Assembly (NCBI GenBank): GCA_036785325.1
Contig: JAXIVH010000007.1
Location: 1,019,887 to 1,083,886 of the forward strand
From: Urophycis tenuis
Taxonomy: Eukaryota; Chordata; Actinopteri; Gadiformes; Phycidae
DNA: 64,000 nt
Direction of reading: 5' to 3'
Part shown: positions 53,758 to 62,465 of the stretch, one piece after another
Numbering within the stretch: the stretch's first letter is position 1
How the letters are laid out: every line of letters begins with the position of its first letter
Notes under the pieces: generated by a model
The model's database searches: none
Told to the model about the DNA's origin: nothing
The model's input: only the letters and a program-made list of their open reading frames with translations
Made by a program: the position numbers and the translations under genes

Positions 53758-54081
53758 GGTAATAACTTGATCGAAGGGTTAGCGAACAAGCTGGGAAATG
53801 AGGGATCATCACATCTTACATTGAATTGAATCCCTGCAATAAGGCCCCGAGTGTACTGAGGCTTAAAATGACGGACATCTGTACAGTAGGTGATGAAGGC
53901 ACAGGCAGTTTTTATGAGGACGGGTTTTAAGGGGATGTTTAGGAATGAACAGAAAGTGGCAAATGTAACCCAAGCAAAATCATATGATTTTAAAGTAGAA
54001 GCAGCAAGACCCTTCCTCATGTAAATCCTAGCAGATTCTAGGTAGTTTTGTAGGGGAGCAACTAATACAGGCCTAACTTGT

Positions 54082-54790
54082 TCAGGGGAGGAATAGGCGT
54101 AGCATGTTTGCGGGCCTCCGGGCAGTGCTTCCGAAAGACCTGAGAATTAAAGCGGGACAGAGAGTCAGCGACGATGTTGTAATGACCGGGAACGTGGCGA
54201 GCAGTGATGATGAAATTGTGATGAACGCCAGCCGCGTGATGCGACGCATAAAAAGCATGATGGCCCCGCAGGAGGAGCGCCCTTTATTAATGATGTCGAC
54301 CGCCGCTTTGTTGTCGCAGAGTACTGCGATTCTTTTCCTTTGCCAGAGATGGCCCCAGATGTGGCAGGCTACTGCGATGGGGAAGATCTCATGAAGAGCA
54401 GAGGAAAGTTCATGCTTAAGAAGCTCGGGAGGCCAGTGGCCGGCGAACCACTGCCTTGAAAGAACCCCCCAAAACCTGCGGATGTAGCTGCTTCTGTGAT
54501 AACTGAATGGAGTCGGACGAGTGCACGATGTTGTCATAGAAAAATGAAACGCCGTTCCATTTTTTTTCTAGAAGAAGTGACCAGAACTTCAGATCGGAAC
54601 GACACCCATCGTCGAGTGTTACTTGGACCTGCAAATTTTGAGACATAAGTAGAGTTAATGGAAGAAACAACCACCACACGGAAACCTTGAGACAGACCAG
54701 TTAGAAGATGATTAGTAAAACAGAGTCTGGATGACATGATAGTTCTGCAGCCAGGGCCTGGACATTTATTGGTGTAGAGGAATGTTCCTT
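54082..54790 (-). pseudogene. Ngaro RNase H region, frameshifted
   Basis: Minus-strand frames: VTLDDGCRSDLKFWSLLLEK and FFYDNIVHSSDSIQL (54640-54500) lead into LLKHELSSALHEIFPIAVAC (E), RKRIAVLCDNKAAVDIINKG (D) and a LPGHYNIVADSLSR-like end read in another frame (about 54190-54120). Upstream, about 54790-54650 joins gag-side sequence directly; no RT motifs (e.g. YxDD) are found between gag and RNase H, so RT has been deleted. Confidence 0.65.
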
Positions 54791-54975
54791 TTAAGATGTG
54801 TGAGAGCCGCACCGGCTCGCTTGGCGAGCGCGAGCCAGGCGAGCGGGGATCAGGCGGCGGGGACACACAGATCTGGGGTGCGCGTCTTTGCACGCGCTGC
54901 AAACGTGAAGAAAGATACAGTTGGGGTAAGTGCAAATGTTCCCATTGAAATTATTGCAGATAGGTTTATTGTTAA

Positions 54976-56113
54976 AGTGTAAATTGCAGGTTGAACACCA
55001 CAACCAATTAATGTGTACATAAAGCGTTCAATATGTACATACTTAAATATTTTTGTCTTAAAATGCGTTAAAATAACATTTATTGTGGTTTCAGCAAAGG
55101 TAGCATGTTTGTTAACGAAAGTGGTTGATGACGTCATAAGAGGTAGTCGTAGTAGGCTAACCCGCTAACCCAATACTCGGCAATGGAGAACGACTGGGAG
55201 ACTGAGGAGGTGGAAACCCATACAATTATTTATGGACCGCAGCCATACAATTTTGAGCCTGTCAGGTGTGAAAGAGGGGAGGAGATTTCCAGGAATCATG
55301 GCCATGGTGTCATTAGTTCTTATCAGAGCCGTAGAGATGCACACTGCACCGGTAATCGCTATCTCGCATCAAACGTCATACAACTATGCCCTTCCTCCAC
55401 ATACGTATTATATATATCCATTCCTCACGATTTAATTAGCGATGCTCATTGTCAGAAAGAAAAGAGAGATGTCTCGATGTCCCCATCGCTTTGTTCGATA
55501 GGTGCTTGTGTGGGCAGTGCCACCCGATGGAATCAGCGGTGGAGAGTATGTGCTGCCGTGAGGTGAACGCGTTTTGGAGTATTGTCGAACAACTTGACTC
55601 GCGACCAGCACATCTGACGTGCCTTACGCAGCATCCTGGTTTTGAGGCATGCTGCCTGAACCCGTTTGTTTTGCGTGTAGCGTACTCTCATTTCAGGCAG
55701 GATCACGGTCCTCTCCAAGCCAGCACACAAGAGTATGTTTATAATTGAGTTATTTCCTTAATCCTTTTTTATATAAAACACCTTTTATCCAAAAGAACAA
55801 AAGGAACTTGTGGACCCTCTGCCCTGTTTTAAGCGAATTCACACATCTCGCACGTACACACTGGTTGACCATTTTTGTTTGTCTGCCAATTCTCCTAATG
55901 CCGGTAACTCTAGTCTTGGAGTGAGCACCTCTTATGACGTCACGCCCCGCCCAATGGAAGTGAGCCGGAGCGCCTAAAACCACTGTTAAAAGTCATTTTA
56001 TTCAGCTTTTCGGTATCAAAAACCATACAAAACGATGGTGGGCAGTTCTAATATGTATATTTAATAAGAATATTGCATTAACTTCATAAAAAATGTAACC
56101 TGCAATTTACACT
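54976..56113 (+). mobile_element. TTAA-target DNA transposon (Kolobok/piggyBac-like ends), non-autonomous
   Basis: Perfect inverted ends AGTGTAAATTGCAGGTT (54976) and AACCTGCAATTTACACT (ending 56113), flanked by TTAA on both sides (54972-54975 and 56114-56117). 1,138 bp, carrying one gene fragment and no transposase. TTAA duplications occur in piggyBac and Kolobok; the cargo favours Kolobok, though that is my inference. Confidence 0.85.
55183..55745 (+). CDS. P2X7-ballast-domain-like small protein
   Basis: An ATG at 55183 opens MENDWETEEVETHTIIYGPQ then PYNFEPVRCERGEE. In another frame from about 55449, LFDRCLCGQCHPMESAVESM is followed by CCREVNAFWSIVEQ, CLTQHPGFEACCLNPFVLRV and AYSHFRQDHGP, stop at 55746. 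The CxCGxC...P...CC...I...C.T.HPxF...CLNxxVL pattern is that of the cytoplasmic Cys-rich ballast domain of P2X7, also found in stand-alone fish proteins. The two parts need an intron (possible acceptor TTGTCAG at 55449-55455) or are frameshifted. No channel domain is present. Function in the transposon unknown. Confidence 0.6.
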
Positions 56114-57230
56114 TTAAAGAATTCCATCTTTCTGCCGCGGCTGTCTGTTGCGGTGCCGGTTGCTGGAGGAACAGAGGGGAGACCTGGAGTGAAGGGGGGC
56201 GGGGCCGGAGGGAGAAAGGGCAGCCGGGGACACAGCGATTCATAATGCCCTATATTACCGCATGTGTGACAGGTAACTGCCTGGGACCCCCCGATGATCA
56301 TAAGGAGAATCTCTGAGTCTAAGATGGACCAGTTTAAGCGAATGTTGGACTGAGCGATGTGCAGTGCTGCCTTGCTGGAAAAGGCTTTGTGGTACTGATA
56401 GAAAAAGTTTCTCCCGTACCTGAGATTTAAATCACCGATCAGTGCCAGGTAAGCGTCCAGCTCGACCCTCCTGTCGGGAAAAACGGAGCACACCACGTCC
56501 CAAAAGATCCCGAAAGCTACGAGAAATTCGCCGATCGGGAGATCTCTGAGCAGCCGAGGATCGGCTGAACGAATGACGGAGTTACCGATGTCTGAGGAGG
56601 AGATTTTTCTATCGCCCTCTGGTGACGGGAGAATGAGGCTAACCAAGTTGACGTCTTTCCCTTGCAGGATTTTCTGCCTTAGCCGGGGTGAGATGTTGGC
56701 TGTAAAGGGAATATACGGCCTACCTAGTGAGGGTGCGGGGATTGCGGATGCCAGTGAGTGGGACTGGGGCATTGCTGAGGTGCTTGCGGTTGGCAGAGGG
56801 TGAGGTTGAGGGAGTGCTTGGTCCTGACGATTTTCTAGTAGCTGCAGACGAGAATCGATACCCTGGACTGACCTGACCAGAGACTGCAGAGTGGAAAGCA
56901 CCGCGTCCTGAGGAGCCGGAGGTGCGAAGCAGACGGTGGCCATGGGAGCAGCGGCGTGAATGGGCGCAGGATGAGGTGGAGCAGGAGCGGCAGCGGAAGT
57001 GCCAGCGGGAGAAGAAGCAGCTGCGGCGGTACTAATACCGCGGGTGGAGGAAGCAGGAAGCCAGCGTGAAGATGTCCCCGTCTTTTGGCGAGGTGGATCG
57101 GACTTCCTGGTCCTCTTACGGCCGCGCTGGGCCACGGCGGAGTGTGCGGTCTCCCCTGCAGAGACTGGGGAAGCCGCAGCGGGATCGCTGAAATCGATCA
57201 GACTTGCCAGTTCCTGAAGCTGGGACAACC

Positions 57231-57450
57231 CGAGATTTGCTGAATGACGGCGGGATGACAGCTAGGAGAAGGAGAGCACTTTTAAATTTGACGTTAATTA
57301 CTGATAGGAGGAGGGGAGAGGCGATGGCAGACTGGGATTGGTTGATAGAAGGAGGAGGAGGAGCAAGAGGATTGCAGGAGAAGTGGGAGGAGACAAGGAG
57401 GCGTGCTTAGGGAGATAGTCTTCCTGTCTGAACTTTCGCTTAGCTTCATT
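57231..57450 (-). repeat. Ngaro split direct repeat A1
   Basis: 220 bp matching 49311-49530 in the same orientation with about four substitutions; begins CGAGATTTGCTGAATGACGG. Confidence 0.9.
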
Positions 57451-58720
57451 AGTAGTAGCCGTGCGCCCATCGCTACCAGTAGGGGGGGTGGATGTCATTT
57501 TGGGAAATAACTTGGCTGGGGGACGAGTATGGCCTAGTGGCCCACCTCCACCATTAGTGACTTCTGTTCCTCTGGAAGCAAAGGAAAATGATTGTGCCGT
57601 AGAATTCCCTGAGGTCTTCAGTGCGTGTGCAGTAACAAGAGCGAAAAGTCGCGCACAGGTCATCTGGTGCGATTGGTGTACAGACTTCAGTTAATAAGTT
57701 GCCTGCTCTGCCAGACTGTTTGCATCGTGAAGAGTTAATTGCAGCTCAGAGTGAAGATGGGCATTTGTCTGGGTTAATTGCAGGTGCTTTGCCCGCTGAC
57801 AATATGAAGAATGCAGAGCTGGGGTACTTCACATTAGACGGAATATTGGTGCGTAAATGGGTGCAGCATGATGGGGAGCTGGGAGTGAACATTGTGCAGA
57901 TTGTAATACCCGACAGTCTAAAAACTGTAGTATTGAAAACGGCGCACGGGGATATAGCTGGCCATTTTGGGGTACGCAAAACCTATGATCGCTTATTGCA
58001 GCATTTTTACTGGCACGGCATGAAAAAAGATGTTGCCGCGTTTATTAAGACTTGCCACGTGTGTCAGATAGCTGGTAAACCAAATCAGTGCATTAAGCCG
58101 GCCCCTCTACATCCGATCCCTGTAGTGGGCCGTCCGTTTGAACATTTGATAGTGGATTGCGTTGGCCCATTGCCCCCATCAAAAAGTGGTTCGGCGTATC
58201 TCTTAACGGTTATGTGTCAAAGCACTCGATATCCAGCAGTTTATCCACTGAGGTCCATTACCACCAGGTCCATTGTAAAAGCACTGTCTCAGTTTATTTC
58301 GATTTTTGGTATTCCCAAAGTCATTCAGAGTGACAGAGGGAGTAATTTCACGTCCAACATGTTTGCGCAGGTGTTAAAGGAACTTCACGTTAAACATAGC
58401 TTGAGCAGTGCGTACCACCCCCAAAGTCAAGGTGCGTTTGAGCGGTTCCATTCCACTTTGAAGGCCTTGTTGCGGGCCTATTGTGTGGAACTGAATCGTG
58501 ACTGGGAAGATGGACTTCCCTGGCTTATGCTGGCAGCTAGAGAAGTCACTCAAGAAAGTACGGGTTTTAGTCCCAACGATTTAGTTTTTGGTCATAAAGT
58601 CTGTGGTCCTCTTTCTGTTTAAAAGATTGTGTTAATGAGACCGATTCTCCAGTTAATTTACTTGAATATGTCCAAGGGTTTCGACGTAAGCTGTTTCTCT
58701 CATGTGAACTGGCAAATAAA
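57451..58720 (+). pseudogene. Gmr1-like protease end and integrase
   Basis: 57451-57690 continues the protease (VRPSLPVGGVDVILGNNLAG, the flap and ILGNNL block). 57699-58619 is integrase: zinc site H-H-C-C (HGDIAGHFGVRKTYDRLL, CHVCQIAGK), then the core with LIVDCVGPLP (D), VIQSDRGSNFTSNMF (D) and HPQSQGAFERFHSTLKAL (E). The C-terminal part (FSPGDQILALF, NMLKPYY) is in the frame that starts before 58724; a single frame change at about 58617 separates them. Otherwise well preserved. It inserts the cDNA into host DNA. Confidence 0.85.
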
Positions 58721-58723
58721 AAC

Positions 58724-60529
58724 TTGACTAAAGCACAGGGCAGGATGAAAAGACTGTTTGATCGGGGTGCAGCCGAACGAGTCTTTAGTCCAGGCGATCA
58801 AATATTGGCTTTATTTCTGTTACAAGGTTCGCCTTTTAAAGCGCGTTTCTCTGGTCCTTATACCGTTGTTCGGCAAGTCACAGAGCTGGACTATTTAGTG
58901 GCAGCACCAGATCGAAAAAAATCTTCGCAGTTGTGTCATGTAAACATGTTAAAACCTTACTATACCCAGTCATGCAAGTCTGAGCCTGCTAAGGTGTTGG
59001 CTGCGATGACTGTAGACGCGGTGCATCGCGCGCCTCCTCGAGTGGCAGTTGGGGAGGACGAGGGTGCTCCCGATGACTCTGTGTTGATGCCTAGACTTAA
59101 AAACTCTGAAATGTTGAAATATTTGAATGCTCTGTTGACTCATATGTCTTGTGAACAGCGTGAAGAGCTGAAGTCTCTCATTTTGTCTTTTCCTTCTCTC
59201 TTCTCCGATACGCCCACTTGCACTGACTGGATAGAACATGACATCAAGTTGGTTGGTGAGATCAAGCCCATTAGACAGCGTTTCTATCGTGTCTCACCCG
59301 AGAAGAAAAACTTTATGGATGCTGAGGTTCAGTACCTCTTGGATACACGTTCAGCAAAGCCATCTAATTCCAGCTGGACGTCCCCATGCTTGCTGGTAGG
59401 GAAACCAGATGGTACTTTTCGATTTTGTACTGATTATCGAAAGTTAAACACGGTAACTAAGCCTGACTCTTTTCCACTCCCCAGAATTGAAGATTGTATT
59501 GATTTGGTTGGTTCTGCACGTTTTGTCACTAAAATAGATCTTCTGAAGGGATACTATCAAGTGCCTTTAACACAAAAAGCTCAGGAATTGTCAGCGTTTG
59601 TGTCATCAGGCCTGTATTCTTATAATCTAATGAGTTTCGGATTAGGGAATGCGCCATCTACATTCCAAAGGCTCATGAACCGTGTAATATCAGGTCTTGA
59701 GGGATGTGCTGTCTATTTAGATGATTGCATTGTAACAGGTGACACGTGGGAACAACATTTAAGCAGGCTTCGTGCTCTTTTTGTCCGTTTGGTGGAGGCA
59801 AACCTGACGGTAAATTTAGCCAAATGTGAGTTTGCACAGGCCACTGTAATCTACCTGGGGAAGGTTGTGGGGCAGGGGCAGGTGAGGCCCGTTCGAGCAA
59901 AAGTGTTAGCCATCGATGCTTTCCCACCTCCTACTACAAAGAAGGAGCTGAGACGTTTTTTAGGTATGGTGGGGTACTATAGGGGGTTTTGTGCTAATTT
60001 CTCTTCAGTTGTGTCTCCTCTCACTGATCTGCTGAAGGGCAGGGTCATATTTACTTGGTCTCCTTCCTGTCAGCAGGCTTTTGAGCAGGTGAAGATGTTG
60101 CTGAGCACCACACCTGTGCTGGCTGCACCAAAACTTGACCAACCCTTTCAGTTACAGGTGGATGCGAGCCATGTGGGTGCAGGGGCTGTGCTCTTACAGG
60201 TGGATGAGCAGGGTGTGGACAGACCTGTTAGTTATTTTTCTCGTAAATTTAACAAACACCAACTTGTATACTCCACTATTGAGAAGGAAGCCCTGGCGCT
60301 GGTTTGGGCTTTACAGCACTTTGATGTGTATGTGGCGGGTGGGTCACGTCCAGTGGTGGTGTATTCCGACCACAACCCACTAACATTTTTGCACTCATTG
60401 CAGAACCCAAACCAGAGGCTGATGAGGTGGGCCCTGTTCTTACAGCCCTATGGTTTAGTGATACGCCATATCCGTGGCGTGGAAAATGTAATTGCCGATG
60501 CCTTGTCCCGCATTACGGAGGGGGTGTAG
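58724..60529 (+). CDS. Gmr1-like integrase tail, reverse transcriptase and RNase H
   Basis: One open frame of 601 codons. Residues 1-80: integrase C-terminal domain (VFSPGDQILAL, GPYTVVRQV). RT from about 195: RQRFYRVSPEKKNFMDAEVQ, TDYRKLNTVTKPDSFPLPRI, FVTKIDLLKGYYQVPL, FGLGNAPSTFQRLMN and AVYLDDCIVTG (catalytic YLDD), then the thumb (GMVGYYRGFC). RNase H from about 470: LQVDASHVGAGAVL (D), STIEKEALALVWAL (E), VYSDHNPLTFL (D) and NVIADALSRI. No stop. In the intact element this would be the C-terminal part of a longer polyprotein, so the ATG shown is only the first Met. Enzyme motifs are complete. Confidence 0.9.
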   Translation: MTKAQGRMKRLFDRGAAERVFSPGDQILALFLLQGSPFKARFSGPYTVVRQVTELDYLVAAPDRKKSSQLCHVNMLKPYYTQSCKSEPAKVLAAMTVDAVHRAPPRVAVGEDEGAPDDSVLMPRLKNSEMLKYLNALLTHMSCEQREELKSLILSFPSLFSDTPTCTDWIEHDIKLVGEIKPIRQRFYRVSPEKKNFMDAEVQYLLDTRSAKPSNSSWTSPCLLVGKPDGTFRFCTDYRKLNTVTKPDSFPLPRIEDCIDLVGSARFVTKIDLLKGYYQVPLTQKAQELSAFVSSGLYSYNLMSFGLGNAPSTFQRLMNRVISGLEGCAVYLDDCIVTGDTWEQHLSRLRALFVRLVEANLTVNLAKCEFAQATVIYLGKVVGQGQVRPVRAKVLAIDAFPPPTTKKELRRFLGMVGYYRGFCANFSSVVSPLTDLLKGRVIFTWSPSCQQAFEQVKMLLSTTPVLAAPKLDQPFQLQVDASHVGAGAVLLQVDEQGVDRPVSYFSRKFNKHQLVYSTIEKEALALVWALQHFDVYVAGGSRPVVVYSDHNPLTFLHSLQNPNQRLMRWALFLQPYGLVIRHIRGVENVIADALSRITEGV

Positions 60530-60788
60530 CCGCACGTTGATCATATGTCACACTCTCCTGCCCTCTCCCATGCCTTGTCCTCCTTAAACTGCTTCCTAGG
60601 TACCAGGATTGCTGGCGGTCAGGGGTGGGGATGGTGGGGTGTGTTCGGTTGTGGTGGTGCACCTTTTCCCTGGAGTGCGGAAATTTATTTGTTTTTTTTT
60701 GTGTTTTGTATAAGGCCCATCGTTATCCTTTGTTCTAATTCTTGTTTTTTCTTGTCATTACAGAGTCCCATTAGTGGGCCTCTGTTTT

Positions 60789-60799
60789 AAGGGGGAAGG
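60789..60799 (+). other. Polypurine tract
   Basis: AAGGGGGAAGG directly before the 3' LTR, the usual primer for plus-strand DNA synthesis. Confidence 0.8.
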
Positions 60800-61049
60800 T
60801 GTGACGGACTGGGTAGTCCTGGGACAGCTCCGCCTACTGTCAGCTGTGTCTGGTTTGCTCATCATCTGATGGAGCGCAGGTGCGCGCCTTGATGAGCCTG
60901 AGTATAAATCCCCAGCACACTGGCATGGCGAGGCCTCCCTTTTTCCCTCCTTTGGCGGTTTGGTTTTGTTTGGTCACCCCTAGACAATTTTTGCATACAC
61001 CTACCTGACTACTGACTTTGCACCTACATTATCCTTTATTCTCTTTATT
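60800..61049 (+). repeat. 3' LTR of the Gmr1-like element, truncated
   Basis: Matches 45956-46205 with about one substitution (GATCACC versus GGTCACC). The last 80 bp are missing where a C run begins, so no outer target duplication can be checked. Confidence 0.9.
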
Positions 61050-61053
61050 CTCT

Positions 61054-61135
61054 TCCCCCCCCCCCCCCACGCACACACACAGATTTAGGATGGAGGCAGA
61101 AGAGGAGAGCCTGCAGGACAAACCCAACTCTCCCC

Positions 61136-61166
<31 letters not shown>

Positions 61167-61190
61167 ACACACACATACACACACACTTAT
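61054..61190. repeat. Poly-C runs and (CA)n
   Basis: C runs at 61055-61068 and 61132-61152, followed by CACACA repeats to about 61185. No gene in 61190-61420. Confidence 0.85.
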
Positions 61191-61424
61191 CTCAATAGCC
61201 CCAACGACCCCCCTCCCCCTGACCACGGCTATACACATATATGAGCCTCTGTTTTTTTTCCTTTTTTCTTTTAACCATAAGTTGGGTTATTTTAATGGCT
61301 TACCACCCTACCGGACCACAAAATAAAAAGACTAGTGGACTGCCTGGGTGTTTAATACACCACTCCCTGTCAGACGAGGACTCCAGCGGACAGACCTATA
61401 TCTTGGGCCTCTATTCAGGCCACG

Positions 61425-61883
61425 GAACAGGCCTGCTGGTGATCCTCTCCGTCCCATCCCTGTAGGTTAGGGATCCTAGTGAACAGGCCTACTGGTGATC
61501 CTCTCTGTCCCATCCCTGTAGGTTAGGGATCCTAGTGAACAGGCCTGCTGGTGATCCTCTCCGTCCCATCCCTGTAGGTTAGGGACCCTAGTGAACAGGC
61601 CTGCTGGTGATCCTCTCCGTCCCATCCCTGTAGGTTAGGGACCCTAGTGAACAGGCCTGCTGGTGATCCTCTCCGTCCCATCCCTGTAGGTTAGGGACCC
61701 TAGTGAACAGGCCTGCTGGTGATCCTCTCCGTCCCATCCCTGTAGGTTAGGGACCCTAGTGAACAGGCCTACTGGTGATCCTCTCCGTCCCATCCCTGTA
61801 GGTTAGGGACCCTAGTGAACAGGCCTGCTGGTGATCCTCTCCGTCCCATCCCTGTAGGTTAGGGACCCTAGTGAACAGGCCTA
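61425..61883. repeat. 56-bp minisatellite, about 8 copies
   Basis: Unit GAACAGGCCTGCTGGTGATC plus CTCTCCGTCCCATCCCTGTA plus GGTTAGGGACCCTAGT, starting at 61425, 61481, 61537 and every 56 bp to 61873. Copies differ at one or two sites (GGATCC/GGACCC, GCTGG/ACTGG). Confidence 0.95.
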
Positions 61884-61889
61884 CTTTCT

Positions 61890-62465
61890 GGGCCTCTTCC
61901 CAGGCCATGGAGTGGGCCTGCTGAGGATCCCCACTGTCTAGGGAATCACAGACACCGGCACACAGAATACGGACTGCAGCATATGGGGTAAGCCTATTTT
62001 AACCCAGCAACCACTTTATTACTGTACATTACACAACGTCACTAAGGCTATTTACTTTTACCCCCATTTTGAAAAATGAATTTCTCCCATGAAAATAACA
62101 TTTTTTTTTTTTTAATTTTTACGTAGCGAACACAGCAGCAGCCGAGAGAGATAGAGAGTGAACGGACGGAGCAGCTGAGAGAGAGAGAGAGGACACGGAG
62201 CAGCCGAAAGAGAGAGGACAGCGCAGCAGCAGCCGAAAGAGAGAGATGTAGAGCACGCTGAAGCAACAGGTGCATCTGATGCATCATGGTCTCAGGTGAG
62301 GTCTAACATTACATTGATACCGAGATGATAAAACATAATGCTAAAATGGATTAATTGTAAATGTCCTATTTACATGTAAAATTATGTCAAAGCCATTCAG
62401 CCATGAATCACTCAACTTGACAATGAATCAACTTATGTTGAGGTTATTTGTTGATTTATCTTTAG
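61890..62465. other. 5' region of the ZMYM1-like gene
   Basis: A CAGCAGCCGAAAGAGAGAG-type purine-rich stretch (62125-62250) is followed by TGGTCTCAG then GTGAGG (62287-62300), a likely splice donor whose acceptor is TATCTTTAG at 62457-62465. The open frame ASDASWSQ then joins ETVSVSAVD. No promoter motif is certain. Confidence 0.4.

Larger units (their letters stand above)
50820..54020 (-). pseudogene. Ngaro tyrosine recombinase, split by Rex3
   Basis: N-terminal part at 54020-53760: GLAASTLKSYDFAWVTFATF, TRGLIAGIQFN (SAM-like core-binding domain). After the Rex3 insertion, 51478-51236 has ITLDVLHNMLNVL and LAFYVFLRISEFTSF (catalytic Arg). 51212-50820 has QFSGHSFRIGAATSAAMQG (H-x-x-R) and WSSSAYASYIRP (nucleophilic Tyr). 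All four catalytic residues of the family are readable, but the Rex3 insertion and a frame change at about 51236 break the gene. Confidence 0.85.
54790..57228 (-). pseudogene. Ngaro gag-like protein, split by the TTAA element
   Basis: 57228-56107 starts MSQLQELASLIDFSDPAAAS, has an Ala/Pro-rich low-complexity part (about residues 55-100), then LSTLQSLVRSVQGIDSRLQL (coiled coil), SPRLRQKILQGKDVNLVSLI, the capsid-like helical region, and one zinc knuckle CHTCGNIGHYESLC. It is cut after RKMEF by the element at 54976-56113. The same frame resumes at 54971 with NNKPICNNFNGNICTYPNC and HVCSACKDAHPRSVC, a second Cys-rich region typical of Ngaro/DIRS ORF1. The capsid part is otherwise intact. Confidence 0.8.
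49065..57450 (-). mobile_element. Ngaro-like tyrosine-recombinase retrotransposon
   Basis: An 8.4-kb element with split direct repeats in minus-strand order A1 (57450-57231), genes, B1 (49682-49531), A2 (49530-49311), B2 (49216-49065). A1 and A2 are 220 bp with about four differences; B1 and B2 are 152 bp. The flanks join the Gmr1 protease frame exactly at 49064/57451 with no target duplication, as expected of tyrosine-recombinase integration. Genes: gag-like, RNase H, recombinase. RT appears deleted. It contains Rex3 (51464-53757) and a TTAA element (54976-56113). Confidence 0.88.
45956..61049 (+). mobile_element. Gmr1-like Ty3/Gypsy retrotransposon (integrase before RT)
   Basis: 5' LTR 45956-46285, primer site, gag, protease, integrase, then RT-RNase H, a polypurine tract and a 3' LTR truncated at about 61049. 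Integrase ahead of RT is the diagnostic order of the Gmr1 lineage in deuterostomes. The 3' LTR matches the first 250 bp of the 5' LTR with about one difference, so the insertion is young. It contains a small retroposed insert and tandem duplication in gag (47609-48150) and a whole Ngaro element (49065-57450). Confidence 0.9.

Noticed and set aside
61018..61465. Short plus-strand frames after the 3' LTR
   Set aside because: They run through poly-C, CA repeats and minisatellite; no conserved content.
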